From contig JBBIJO010000001.1 in NCBI GenBank assembly GCA_037445895.1, positions 124,001 to 188,000 on the forward strand: DNA of 64,000 bases, given 5' to 3'. The stretch comes from JBBIJO01 sp037445895. GTDB taxonomy: Bacteria; Bacteroidota; Ignavibacteria; Kapaibacteriales; UBA2268. Made by a program: the position numbers and the translations under genes. Position 1 is the stretch's first letter, and each line of letters opens with the position of its first letter. Under the pieces are notes generated by a model. It had not been told where the DNA came from, made no database searches, and saw only the letters and a program-made list of their open reading frames with translations. This document shows, piece after piece, positions 55,395-63,374 of the stretch.

Positions 55395-55931
55395 CTATTT
55401 CAAACTCAAAGCAATTATGTTTTCAATGCGATATTTGTTAGGGAATTTCTTTTGATAAAAATCAAAAGTATCGACACAAGAATAGTAGTAAGGTTTGACG
55501 ACATCAACTTCTGTGAAACACCCAGGTAAAGATTCGATTTTAAAATTATTCATATATGGATGCGAGTATGTTTCTTTTATCATAACAAAAATTTCGATTG
55601 CGGAATCCGGAACATTACCAGCTTTCAAAGATTTGACTATACTAGGAAAAACTTTTTGAGTGCCGCTACAATTGCAACTTGGGTTTACGAAAATCAAAAA
55701 GCGAGATTTTTTTATTTGCCACAAAGAATCAATCTCTTTTAGAGCAGACGAATCGGGAGAATACGTCGAAAATTCATAATCGAACCACTCAAAACCTGGC
55801 TCGGTTCGAATTTCGGTTAATGTTTTCTTTTTTGCAGTATTATCTCCAATATTCTCATCGCAAGAAGCAATTAAAAGGGAAAAAAACAAAATGATGAATA
55901 TGTAAATTTTATTCAAAAACTTAATTTCCAT
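55395..55931 (-). CDS. Uncharacterised lipoprotein, possibly thioredoxin-like
   Basis: This 178-residue protein has a lipobox at Cys24 (LLIASCDEN). The mature part contains RFLIFVNPSCNCSGTQKVFPS, where a strand is followed by Cys86-x-Cys88 in a helix start, as in some thioredoxin-fold proteins. The segment MNNFKIESLPGCFTEVD could hold the cis-Pro loop. The fold is a guess; no family is recognised with certainty. It begins 9 bases upstream of the EVE gene on the same strand. Confidence 0.72.
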   Translation of the reverse strand: MEIKFLNKIYIFIILFFSLLIASCDENIGDNTAKKKTLTEIRTEPGFEWFDYEFSTYSPDSSALKEIDSLWQIKKSRFLIFVNPSCNCSGTQKVFPSIVKSLKAGNVPDSAIEIFVMIKETYSHPYMNNFKIESLPGCFTEVDVVKPYYYSCVDTFDFYQKKFPNKYRIENIIALSLK

Positions 55932-55954
55932 AAATCGTCCTTCCTTTAAAACTG

Positions 55955-55962
55955 CAAAGATA
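55955..55962 (-). promoter_or_regulatory. Possible -7 element for the lipoprotein-EVE unit
   Basis: CAAAGATA read on the minus strand is TATCTTTG, a match to TAnnTTTG, 23 bases upstream of the ATG at 55931. Confidence 0.35.
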
Positions 55963-56014
55963 ACAAAGGTTAATAAACGTTAATAATAAATATTATTTTA
56001 TTATATTTTTTTAA

Positions 56015-56022
56015 TAAATTTG
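56015..56022 (+). promoter_or_regulatory. Possible -7 element for the redox cluster
   Basis: TAAATTTG matches TAnnTTTG, 27 bases before the ATG of the first peroxidase gene at 56050. The region around it is A/T only and no TTTG is at the right distance. Confidence 0.4.
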
Positions 56023-56049
56023 TATGATAAATATTGATAAGAAAACAAA

Positions 56050-57090
56050 ATGAAATTCGCTCTGCTGATAGTTTTTTCATTCATTTATTTATTATCTTGT
56101 TCCGAGACTTCTAATCAACTAAGTGAAAACCAAAAAGATTATTCAATCCCTCCTTCCGGTTTTCCCCCAATTCCTTTTCCGCAAGATAATCCATATTCGA
56201 AAGAAAAATTCGAATTAGGACGAAGGCTTTTCTATGAAAAGCTTTTAGTCAGAGATTCTTCTTTCAAATCTTGTTCCCATTGCCTCAAACAAGCAAACAA
56301 TTTCCAAGATAACGTTCCGGTAAGTTTTGGTATCGATAATTACCCAGAATATCGAAATACAATGTCATTAACTAATGTTGCATATTTCGATAAAATTTTC
56401 TGGGATGGACGCGGGAATCGTATTGAACCAGTTGCTTACAGAAGTATATTCCTTCCTTACATCTTCGGCATAGATACTAATGAATTGCAAAAACGATTAG
56501 AAAATCATTCTTTATACCCTATCCTTTTTAAGCAAGCCTTTGGCGAAAACAGTCGCCCTTCCGCATTTTTAGTTGCACAAGCAATAGCCACTTTTGTTCG
56601 CTGCCTTGTGAGTGGAAACTCCGCGTATGACCGTTTCATTAGAGGCGATTCTAATGCTCTAACACCTTCGCAGAAACGAGGAATGCAGCTATTTTTTAGC
56701 GAAAGAACTCGATGCTCGGTATGCCATTCTGGTTTCTTGTTCACAGATTTACAATTTCATAATACTGGAACTACAACACATTATTTCGACAGAGGAAGGT
56801 ATTATGTAACAAAGAAATACGAGGACCGCTCGAAATTTCTTACTCCTTCCTTGCGAAATGTTGAAGTTTCTGCACCTTATATGCACGATGGAACTTATTC
56901 CACACTCGAAGATGTAATTGAGCATTACAATAGAGGCGGATACCCATTTTTTGCAAAAGATACGCTTATGCGGCCACTAAGCCTTTCTCCACAAGAAAAA
57001 ATCGACTTAATCAACTTTCTAAAATCATTAACTGACTTTGATTTTTTGAATAATCCTGACTTTAATGAATTACAAAGGGCACAAAAATGA
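56050..57090 (+). CDS. Di-heme cytochrome c peroxidase/MauG-type lipoprotein with altered first haem motif
   Basis: This 346-residue protein has a lipobox at Cys17 (YLLSC) and the CCP/MauG fold. The second haem site is intact: Cys222-x2-Cys225-His226 (CSVCH), with Met278 in APYMHDG as likely distal ligand. The first haem motif reads Cys75-Ser-His-Cys78-Leu79, so the proximal histidine is replaced by Leu (codon CTC at 56284-56286). One haem may therefore lack its ligand, or be absent. Length fits the family. It is followed by a paralogue with an ATGA overlap. It is either a modified peroxidase or an electron carrier. Confidence 0.88.
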   Translation: MKFALLIVFSFIYLLSCSETSNQLSENQKDYSIPPSGFPPIPFPQDNPYSKEKFELGRRLFYEKLLVRDSSFKSCSHCLKQANNFQDNVPVSFGIDNYPEYRNTMSLTNVAYFDKIFWDGRGNRIEPVAYRSIFLPYIFGIDTNELQKRLENHSLYPILFKQAFGENSRPSAFLVAQAIATFVRCLVSGNSAYDRFIRGDSNALTPSQKRGMQLFFSERTRCSVCHSGFLFTDLQFHNTGTTTHYFDRGRYYVTKKYEDRSKFLTPSLRNVEVSAPYMHDGTYSTLEDVIEHYNRGGYPFFAKDTLMRPLSLSPQEKIDLINFLKSLTDFDFLNNPDFNELQRAQK

Positions 57091-58133
57091 ACCAAATAAT
57101 TAACAAATGCTTCACATACTTATTAGTGTTTCAAGTAATTTTGTTCGTTAGTTGCTCCGACAAAAATACAAACTCAACGAATAGTGAAGAGGATTTCTCT
57201 ATTGCACCAGCAGGTTTCTTTCCTATTCCTTTCCCACGAGATAATCCATACAACTCTGCAAAGGAAAAGTTGGGAAGATATTTATTTTTCGACAAAATAT
57301 TTTCTCACGATCTATCCCTTGCTTGCGCGAGTTGCCACAAGCCTCAGTTTGCTTTTGCTGGCAATGTTCCTAATCCAATGGGTGCAAATAATATTTCAAT
57401 AACAAGGAATGCTCTCTCTCTTGTTAATGTTGCATACAGGAAGAAACTTGGTTGGGACGGTATCGAAAAATCACTCGAAGAAATAATTTATGGAGATTTC
57501 GAAAGCCCGATATTTTTCAACAACGATACTAACGTCATTTTAAAAAGACTTGAGCAGCATTCCTTTTATCCAAAGATGTTCGAAGAAGCTTTTGGACAAG
57601 GAACAAAGCCTTATCCATTCCTTGCAGCGAAAGCACTTGCTACTTTTGTTAGGACCCTCGTCTCCGGAAATTCCCCTTACGATAAATTTCTTCGTGGCGA
57701 TAGCAATGCTCTAACACCAAAACAAAAGTTAGGAATGCAGATTTTTTACAGTGAACGAGGTAATTGTTTCAAGTGTCACAATGGCTTCCTTTTTACAGAC
57801 GAAAATTTTCATAATACTGGAACTACAACACATTATTTCGACAGAGGACGATTTCACATAACAGGCAAACTTTCCGACAGGAACAAATTTAAGACCCCTT
57901 CGTTGCGAAATATCCAGCTTACGGCTCCTTATTTACACGATGGAACATATTTTACGCTCGAAGAAATTATTGAAAATTATAATCGCGGTGGCTACCCTTT
58001 TTTCAACAAGGATACCTTAATGAAACCCCTAAATTTGACTAAAGACGAACAAGACGCTTTGATTTCTTTTTTGAAAGCTTTAACCGACTGGGAATTCATC
58101 AATTCCAGAAGATTCAATACATTTGGTTACTAA
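57087..58133 (+). CDS. Di-heme cytochrome c peroxidase/MauG-type lipoprotein, paralogue
   Basis: This 348-residue paralogue shares its length, order and long identical stretches with the previous gene (for example FHNTGTTTHYFDRGR). The lipobox is FVSC with Cys23. Both haem motifs are intact: Cys80-x2-Cys83-His84 (CASCH) and Cys227-x2-Cys230-His231 (CFKCH). The Met that could ligate the second haem is Leu283 (APYLHDG), as in some MauG-like proteins. It would reduce peroxide or oxidise a partner in the periplasm or on the outer membrane. ATGA overlap with the first gene shows tandem duplication and coupling. Confidence 0.9.
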   Translation: MNQIINKCFTYLLVFQVILFVSCSDKNTNSTNSEEDFSIAPAGFFPIPFPRDNPYNSAKEKLGRYLFFDKIFSHDLSLACASCHKPQFAFAGNVPNPMGANNISITRNALSLVNVAYRKKLGWDGIEKSLEEIIYGDFESPIFFNNDTNVILKRLEQHSFYPKMFEEAFGQGTKPYPFLAAKALATFVRTLVSGNSPYDKFLRGDSNALTPKQKLGMQIFYSERGNCFKCHNGFLFTDENFHNTGTTTHYFDRGRFHITGKLSDRNKFKTPSLRNIQLTAPYLHDGTYFTLEEIIENYNRGGYPFFNKDTLMKPLNLTKDEQDALISFLKALTDWEFINSRRFNTFGY

Positions 58134-58187
58134 TGATAATATAGTTATTTTAATTTCGTTTCAATATATGGATTGATTTAAATAAAA

Positions 58188-58964
58188 ATGGAACAAACTG
58201 ATTCAAGACGACGAAAACTTTTGGAACTAATGTTTGCAGCAACAATAACTACTGTTTGTTGCCCACATAAGCTGCTTGGTAAAGTTGTCCCCGATATTAA
58301 GAGAAATGGCAACAAACTACTTGGTATTTATGGTCTTAATATTGATACTTATCCTGAACTTGCTAACGTCTGGGGTTCGGTTCGGTTTTTCGTAGAAGAT
58401 ACGATAGGCTATTTCCCCAAAGTTATTGTAACTCGAGTGCCACCCGAAACATACGGGACCGACTTTATTGCTCTTTTGGAACAATGTCCTCACGAAGGCT
58501 ATCCAGTAAAACCGCTCGATCCAGACTTACACATATTCGAGTGTTCGGGTCACGGAACCTTATTCGATGTTACAGGTAAATATATTTGGGGACCAGCCTC
58601 CGACGACTTAGTACGCTTCAATCTTTCTTACGATGGCGACAAAACCATTTACATAGAAATTCCTGCGCTACCTACTTCTGCCGAAGAGAAAAACGAAAAC
58701 TTAACTTATCTAAGACAAAATTATCCAAATCCTTGCTCGAATATTACAACAATTGAATACGGGATTGAGAAGCCTTCGACAATTGAACTAAAATTGCAAG
58801 ACTTAAATGGCAAGACAGTATTAACTATAAATAAATCAATAATAGATGCAATTGAGCAATACGAACAAATAGATGTTACAAATCTACCAAATGGAATTTA
58901 CCTCTATTCACTTCTTGTCGGTAATAAGTATTGTCATACACGTAAGCTTATCGTTCAGCATTGA
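58188..58964 (+). CDS. Rieske iron-sulfur protein with Tat-like signal and T9SS sorting domain
   Basis: This 258-residue protein begins MEQTDSRRRKLLELMFAATI, a twin-arginine-like signal. The Rieske domain (about 65-160) has box I Cys100-x-His102 (CPHEG) and box II Cys119-x2-His122 (CSGHG). It lacks the two extra cysteines that form a disulfide in bc1-type Rieske proteins. Residues about 175-258 are a T9SS type A sorting domain: LRQNYPNPCSNITTIEYGI at its start, then LQDLNGKTVL and LPNGIYLYSLLVGN. A folded, cluster-loaded protein that is then passed to the cell surface is implied. It lies between the peroxidases and a second Rieske gene. Confidence 0.85.
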   Translation: MEQTDSRRRKLLELMFAATITTVCCPHKLLGKVVPDIKRNGNKLLGIYGLNIDTYPELANVWGSVRFFVEDTIGYFPKVIVTRVPPETYGTDFIALLEQCPHEGYPVKPLDPDLHIFECSGHGTLFDVTGKYIWGPASDDLVRFNLSYDGDKTIYIEIPALPTSAEEKNENLTYLRQNYPNPCSNITTIEYGIEKPSTIELKLQDLNGKTVLTINKSIIDAIEQYEQIDVTNLPNGIYLYSLLVGNKYCHTRKLIVQH

Positions 58965-58966
58965 AA

Positions 58967-59503
58967 ATGAAAGTAGAAGTTTCACGTCGAGATTTTTTAA
59001 AAAAAATTACGGAGCTTTCTACTACTTTAGGTATTAGTATAGTCTATTTATCTTTTGGGGGCTGCGAAAAGGATTGGTTTATACCCTATCGGATAGAAGG
59101 CGTTACTGTTGAAATAGATTTAACAAACGAGAAAAGCGATATTTTGGGATTTCCAATCCTAAATTTTATCGGTTCCGGAGTAACAAAACAGTTCAATAAT
59201 GTAAATTACGGTATTCCTGTTATCATTGTTAGAGTTAAGAAAGAGGGTAAGGAAGACGATTTTGTATGTTTTTCGGGTATGTGCACCCATGATCAATGCT
59301 TCGGAAAAGATAAGGTTCGCACTCCGATTAAAATCGAAACTGTGCAAAATCAAAAAATCTGTCGAGTTGTGTGCACCTGCCACGGCTCGGAGTTTAATAT
59401 TTTGAATGGTGGGGCTGTGTTAAAGGGTCCAGCGGAAAAACCTTTACGCCAGTTCCAATGTAAATTTAATTCTGAAACGAATATTCTAACCATATTGTTT
59501 TAA
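58967..59503 (+). CDS. Tat-exported Rieske 2Fe-2S protein with the high-potential-type disulfide cysteines
   Basis: The ATG at 58967 gives 178 residues starting MKVEVSRRDFLKKITELS, a clear Tat motif (SRRDFLKK, 6-13). FGGC with Cys33 could be a lipidation site. The Rieske boxes are Cys106-Thr-His108-x2-Cys111 (CTHDQC) and Cys136-Thr-Cys138-His139 (CTCHGS). Cys111 and Cys138 are the disulfide pair of bc1/b6f Rieske proteins, absent from the preceding gene. No cytochrome b gene is adjacent. It probably passes electrons to or from the neighbouring cytochromes. Confidence 0.9.
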   Translation: MKVEVSRRDFLKKITELSTTLGISIVYLSFGGCEKDWFIPYRIEGVTVEIDLTNEKSDILGFPILNFIGSGVTKQFNNVNYGIPVIIVRVKKEGKEDDFVCFSGMCTHDQCFGKDKVRTPIKIETVQNQKICRVVCTCHGSEFNILNGGAVLKGPAEKPLRQFQCKFNSETNILTILF

Positions 59504-59514
59504 TATGAGTTAAT

Positions 59515-59901
59515 ATGAGAAAATTTTGGGCTATCTTATTCTTCCCAATTATTATCATTGCATGCAAAGAATCAAGCTTGCAAAGCTCGGATTCAATCGT
59601 TTTCCCCGATAGCAACGTAAGTTTTCAAAACCATGTTCTTCCAGTGTTAAAAAGCAATTGCGGTCTCTCCTATTGCCATGGCGAAGTTTCGCCACAAGGA
59701 AATATTGCAATCTACGACTATTCTTCGTTAACATCCTCGGCAAGTGGAGCATTAGTAATACCTTTTAACCCCGATGGCAGCTTACTTGTTCAAATTATTG
59801 AATATACTATCCCACATAATCCAAACTACCAATGGACATTCACAAGTAATCATAAAAAAGGAATAAGAATCTGGATTTCAGAAGGAGCAAGAAACAATTG
59901 A
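59515..59901 (+). CDS. Small c-type cytochrome-like lipoprotein with CX4CH motif
   Basis: This 128-residue protein has a lipobox at Cys17 (IIIIAC). A single haem-binding-like motif reads Cys49-GLSY-Cys54-His55 (NCGLSYCHG), with four residues between the cysteines instead of two. This form occurs in Bacteroidota domains related to planctomycete-type cytochromes (VLPVLKSNC start). A GIRIWISEGARNN end is also typical of such domains. If haem is attached it may need a matching lyase; this is unproven. It closes the redox cluster, 11 bases after the Rieske gene. Confidence 0.8.
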   Translation: MRKFWAILFFPIIIIACKESSLQSSDSIVFPDSNVSFQNHVLPVLKSNCGLSYCHGEVSPQGNIAIYDYSSLTSSASGALVIPFNPDGSLLVQIIEYTIPHNPNYQWTFTSNHKKGIRIWISEGARNN

Positions 59902-59964
59902 TTAGTTCGATTTATATTTTTTTATTATTTTAGTTTTTTGATATTAATTCACAATGGAGGTCGA

Positions 59965-60984
59965 ATGAAAAAAATACTGCTTGTCTTTCTTTTTGTTAGT
60001 TTATTTGTTTCACTTTATCGCTGTAGCGAAAAAAAACAAATTGTCGAAGTTAAAGAGTTGTCTTCTTACACTGATCCCGCAATGGGTTTTACCATTAAAT
60101 ATCCATCGAATTGGGAAATACAAAAATTTCCCGGGGACCGCTTTCTTGCATTTACAACAAAAACCATTGTCAAACGATTTCGAACATTCGACCCCGAAGG
60201 AGAACAAGGAGCAAAAATTGAATTGCTTGTAATTAAATTGCCAGATGGTCAAACAATAGACTCGGTTATGGCAAAGAAACAATTTACTCCGGAAACCTAC
60301 TCACAGCCTATTAAAGTAAGAATCGATGGGGTTAACGCTTTCAAACAAACTTATGAATTTCCATTGGTCGATGGTAAATTCCAAGGCGAAATTTATTTCG
60401 CTCAAAAAGACTCACAAACTGTAACTGTGATTTCTTTTGAAGCTTTCGGAGGAACTTTCGAGTACTATAAGCCAGCATTCGAACAAATTATAAATTCAGT
60501 TACTCTTGCTTCGATGCAAAAATCACAAATTGATACAATCAAAAAGGTGATTGAGGCGCCGCCACCTTCCGAAAATCTAATCCCATACAGCGGTGATGGT
60601 TTTTCGATAAAAATTTCGGATAACTTCGATGTGCGAAATCCAAAAGTTGGAGGTGCATTAAAATCCTATCAATATATTGGTGAACGTCGTTTAGATTGCG
60701 ATATTCGAATTGATATTTTCGATGCTTCAAAACAAAAAAATCTCGACAAAATTGCTCAAGATAACAAAGTTAAACATAAAAATACAGACCCAAAGGTAAC
60801 AACTCTTGGAGGTATCAAAGCGTATTTGTTCGAATATTCCCCAGTAGCAAATGTAAAAAGCAAGGTTTTTTACGCCATTCATAAAGATAAGCTATATCGC
60901 GTAACAGCGAATTGGTTCGCTGGGGAAGAGCAATCTTATAAACCTATTTTCGACAAATCAATCGCCACTTTCAAATTCCAATAA
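59965..60984 (+). CDS. Lipoprotein with two PsbP-like domains
   Basis: The ATG at 59965 follows a GGAGG site at 59956-59960, so it is chosen over an upstream ATG at 59938. The protein has 339 residues and Cys20 after a hydrophobic leader (SLYRC, not a perfect lipobox). Two related halves are seen: one from YTDPAMGFTIKYPSNWEI (about 31), the second from YSGDGFSIKISDNFDV (about 195). Both resemble the PsbP/DUF1795 fold. Function unknown. It sits 63 bases after the redox cluster and before a terminator, so it may be co-regulated. Confidence 0.8.
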   Translation: MKKILLVFLFVSLFVSLYRCSEKKQIVEVKELSSYTDPAMGFTIKYPSNWEIQKFPGDRFLAFTTKTIVKRFRTFDPEGEQGAKIELLVIKLPDGQTIDSVMAKKQFTPETYSQPIKVRIDGVNAFKQTYEFPLVDGKFQGEIYFAQKDSQTVTVISFEAFGGTFEYYKPAFEQIINSVTLASMQKSQIDTIKKVIEAPPPSENLIPYSGDGFSIKISDNFDVRNPKVGGALKSYQYIGERRLDCDIRIDIFDASKQKNLDKIAQDNKVKHKNTDPKVTTLGGIKAYLFEYSPVANVKSKVFYAIHKDKLYRVTANWFAGEEQSYKPIFDKSIATFKFQ

Positions 60985-61006
60985 TGGCGAATCGGTCTCC
61001 CATTGT

Positions 61007-61042
61007 AAACCCTTCACTTTTAAAAGGTGAAGGGTTTTTTTG
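61007..61042 (+). terminator. Strong rho-independent terminator before guaA
   Basis: A perfect 11-bp stem, AAACCCTTCAC (61007-61017) with GTGAAGGGTTT (61027-61037), is followed by TTTT. It ends the PsbP-like lipoprotein transcript, and possibly that of the redox cluster upstream. Confidence 0.88.
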
Positions 61043-61074
61043 TTAATTTCGCAAATTACTAAATACAATATTTT

Positions 61075-62607
61075 ATGAAAGAAACAATTGTCATCCTTGA
61101 TTTTGGTTCTCAATATACACAATTAATTGCACGAAAAGTTCGCGAATGTGGTGTTTTTGCTGAAATCTTGCCATTTAATATCCCATTAAAAATTATTGAA
61201 CAAAAACACCCAAAAGGAATAATTCTTTCGGGAGGACCTTCGAGTGTTTACGAAAATGATTCTCCGCATCCAGATAAGGAAATTTTTCACCTTGGCATTC
61301 CGACATTAGGAATTTGTTACGGTTTGCAATTAATAGCATATCACTTCGGAGGCAAAGTTGACAAAGCTGCAAAACGTGAATACGGGCGCGCTACTTTAGA
61401 AGTAACTAAAGAAGATCCTCTATTCGATGGTATTCCCATTAACTCTCAGGTATGGATGAGTCACGGGGATCGTCTTGAAGAACTACCTACAAAATTCGAA
61501 GAAATTGCGAAAACTCAAAATTCAATTTCTGCCATCCGTTGGAAAGAAAAGCAAATCTACGGAATTCAGTTCCATCCAGAGGTTTACCATACAACTTTCG
61601 GAATCAAAATCCTGGAGAATTTTGTTCGTCGAATTTGTAATTGTAAGGAAATGTGGAACGCAAGTTCATTCATCGAAACCTCGATAAATGAAATTAAACA
61701 AAAAGTTGCCAACGAAAACGTCATATTGGCTCTCAGCGGAGGGGTTGATTCTACCGTCGCTGCTGTTCTCCTACACAAAGCAATAGGCAACCAACTCCAT
61801 TGCGTTCATATCGACACCGGATTAATGCGAACCAACGAGAGCAAAGAAGTCTTTAATCTATTCAAAATGAACTTCAACATTCCAATCACACTTGTAGATG
61901 CCTCGGATATTTTCCTTCAAAAACTCGAAGGTATTGAAGAACCTGAACAAAAAAGGAAGATTATAGGCAATACTTTTATCGAACTTTTTGAACGAGAAGC
62001 AAAAAGATTTCCAAATCTTAAATGGTTAGCACAGGGAACGCTATACCCCGATGTTATTGAATCAACATCGGTAAAAGGACCATCGGCAACCATCAAATCG
62101 CATCACAACGTTGGCGGACTTCCCGAAACAATGAACCTAAAAATAATCGAACCATTCCGCGAACTTTTTAAAGACGAAGTTCGTAAAGTAGGAATTGAAC
62201 TTGGCGTCCCCGATTGGTTCATCAAAAGACATCCATTCCCGGGTCCTGGTCTTGCCATTAGAATCATAGGAGAAGTAACAAAAGAAAGACTCGATGTCCT
62301 TCGAAATGCCGATGATATTTTTATTGAGGAGATTACAAACGCAGGGCTTTACGACCAGATTTGGCAAGCTTTCGCAGTCCTTCTTCCTGTGAAAAGCGTA
62401 GGTGTTATGGGCGACGAACGAACCTACGAAAATGTTTGTGCTTTGCGTAGTGTTACAAGTTTAGATGGAATGACAGCCGATTGGTTCCCTTTTCCCCACG
62501 AGTTGCTTGCAAAAATTTCAAATAGAATAATCAACGAAATACGTGGAATCAATCGCGTGGTTTACGACATAACAAGCAAGCCTCCCGGAACAATAGAATG
62601 GGAATGA
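61075..62607 (+). CDS. guaA: GMP synthase (glutamine-hydrolysing)
   Basis: This 510-residue enzyme makes GMP from XMP. The N-terminal glutaminase has the nucleophile Cys81 in LGICYGLQL and His/Glu in FHPEVYHT. The ATP-pyrophosphatase domain has the PP-loop SGGVDST near 221-227. The C-terminal dimerisation domain includes RHPFPGPGLAIRIIGE and ends KPPGTIEWE, a standard GuaA end. Length is normal and the gene is alone. Confidence 0.97.
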   Translation: MKETIVILDFGSQYTQLIARKVRECGVFAEILPFNIPLKIIEQKHPKGIILSGGPSSVYENDSPHPDKEIFHLGIPTLGICYGLQLIAYHFGGKVDKAAKREYGRATLEVTKEDPLFDGIPINSQVWMSHGDRLEELPTKFEEIAKTQNSISAIRWKEKQIYGIQFHPEVYHTTFGIKILENFVRRICNCKEMWNASSFIETSINEIKQKVANENVILALSGGVDSTVAAVLLHKAIGNQLHCVHIDTGLMRTNESKEVFNLFKMNFNIPITLVDASDIFLQKLEGIEEPEQKRKIIGNTFIELFEREAKRFPNLKWLAQGTLYPDVIESTSVKGPSATIKSHHNVGGLPETMNLKIIEPFRELFKDEVRKVGIELGVPDWFIKRHPFPGPGLAIRIIGEVTKERLDVLRNADDIFIEEITNAGLYDQIWQAFAVLLPVKSVGVMGDERTYENVCALRSVTSLDGMTADWFPFPHELLAKISNRIINEIRGINRVVYDITSKPPGTIEWE

Positions 62608-62639
62608 AAGAAAAACAATTAAGGTCACTATTGATTCTT

Positions 62640-63374
62640 TTATTCTACTTCGAACGCTTTCTTTCGGTTTAAATATGCCTGACGACGGAATTTTAGCTTT
62701 CCCTTATTAAGAATTTTTTCGAGAGTATAGCGAATATCAGAAAAATTCTTGAATGTATAATGTGGAATATGTCTTTCTCTACAGTAGCTACTTAGTATTT
62801 GCTTTGCAAAGATAATATCGGAATATTCTACAATACAAAAATCGGAATAACCATCGCCAATACAAACCATTGCCTCATCGTCGTGCAATCTAGACAAAGC
62901 AATGTTCCGTTTGCAAGAGCCGGCATTGCACAAGCAAGATTCCGAAGCATAAATAAACAATGGCAATATCGAACCATTCACTTCTTTTATTGAATTAGCA
63001 TGATGTATAATTGTTTCGAGATTAGTTTTCTTCAGCACACCTTCGATATAGAAATCGAATCCATCGCTTAGAATTTCGAATTCAATGCTACTTTCCCGAC
63101 AAAAAGTAACAAAGTCATAAAAAAATGGATCAATTTCGGCAACATTTTGAGCAAAATTTTGCAACTTCCCGATGGAAATACCTTTTGGCAATGTTTTAAA
63201 TAATGCTTGCCAATATTCTTTGATATGGATTTTACCTTGTATTAGTTGAGAATAGTATAGTTCGAAATTGCCAAATTTTCTAAATATTTCGTTACAAATA
63301 TCTTCCGTGGTAATTGTTCCGTCGAAATCGGAAAAAACACGAAGACGAGATGGTTTAGGAAACAAGTTGCCCAT
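62640..63374 (-). CDS. HAD-IB family phosphatase, MtnX-like
   Basis: This 244-residue protein has HAD motif I VFSDFDGTITTED (Asp16 and Asp18), motif II in EILSDGFDFY, motif III Lys in the CKRNIA region and motif IV CIGDGYSDFCIVEYSD. The closest known type is MtnX, 2-hydroxy-3-keto-5-methylthiopentenyl-1-phosphate phosphatase of methionine salvage, but no other mtn gene is here. It may instead act on another phosphate ester. The start overlaps the stop of the upstream DUF3108 gene by one base (TAATG). Confidence 0.82.
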   Translation of the reverse strand: MGNLFPKPSRLRVFSDFDGTITTEDICNEIFRKFGNFELYYSQLIQGKIHIKEYWQALFKTLPKGISIGKLQNFAQNVAEIDPFFYDFVTFCRESSIEFEILSDGFDFYIEGVLKKTNLETIIHHANSIKEVNGSILPLFIYASESCLCNAGSCKRNIALSRLHDDEAMVCIGDGYSDFCIVEYSDIIFAKQILSSYCRERHIPHYTFKNFSDIRYTLEKILNKGKLKFRRQAYLNRKKAFEVE

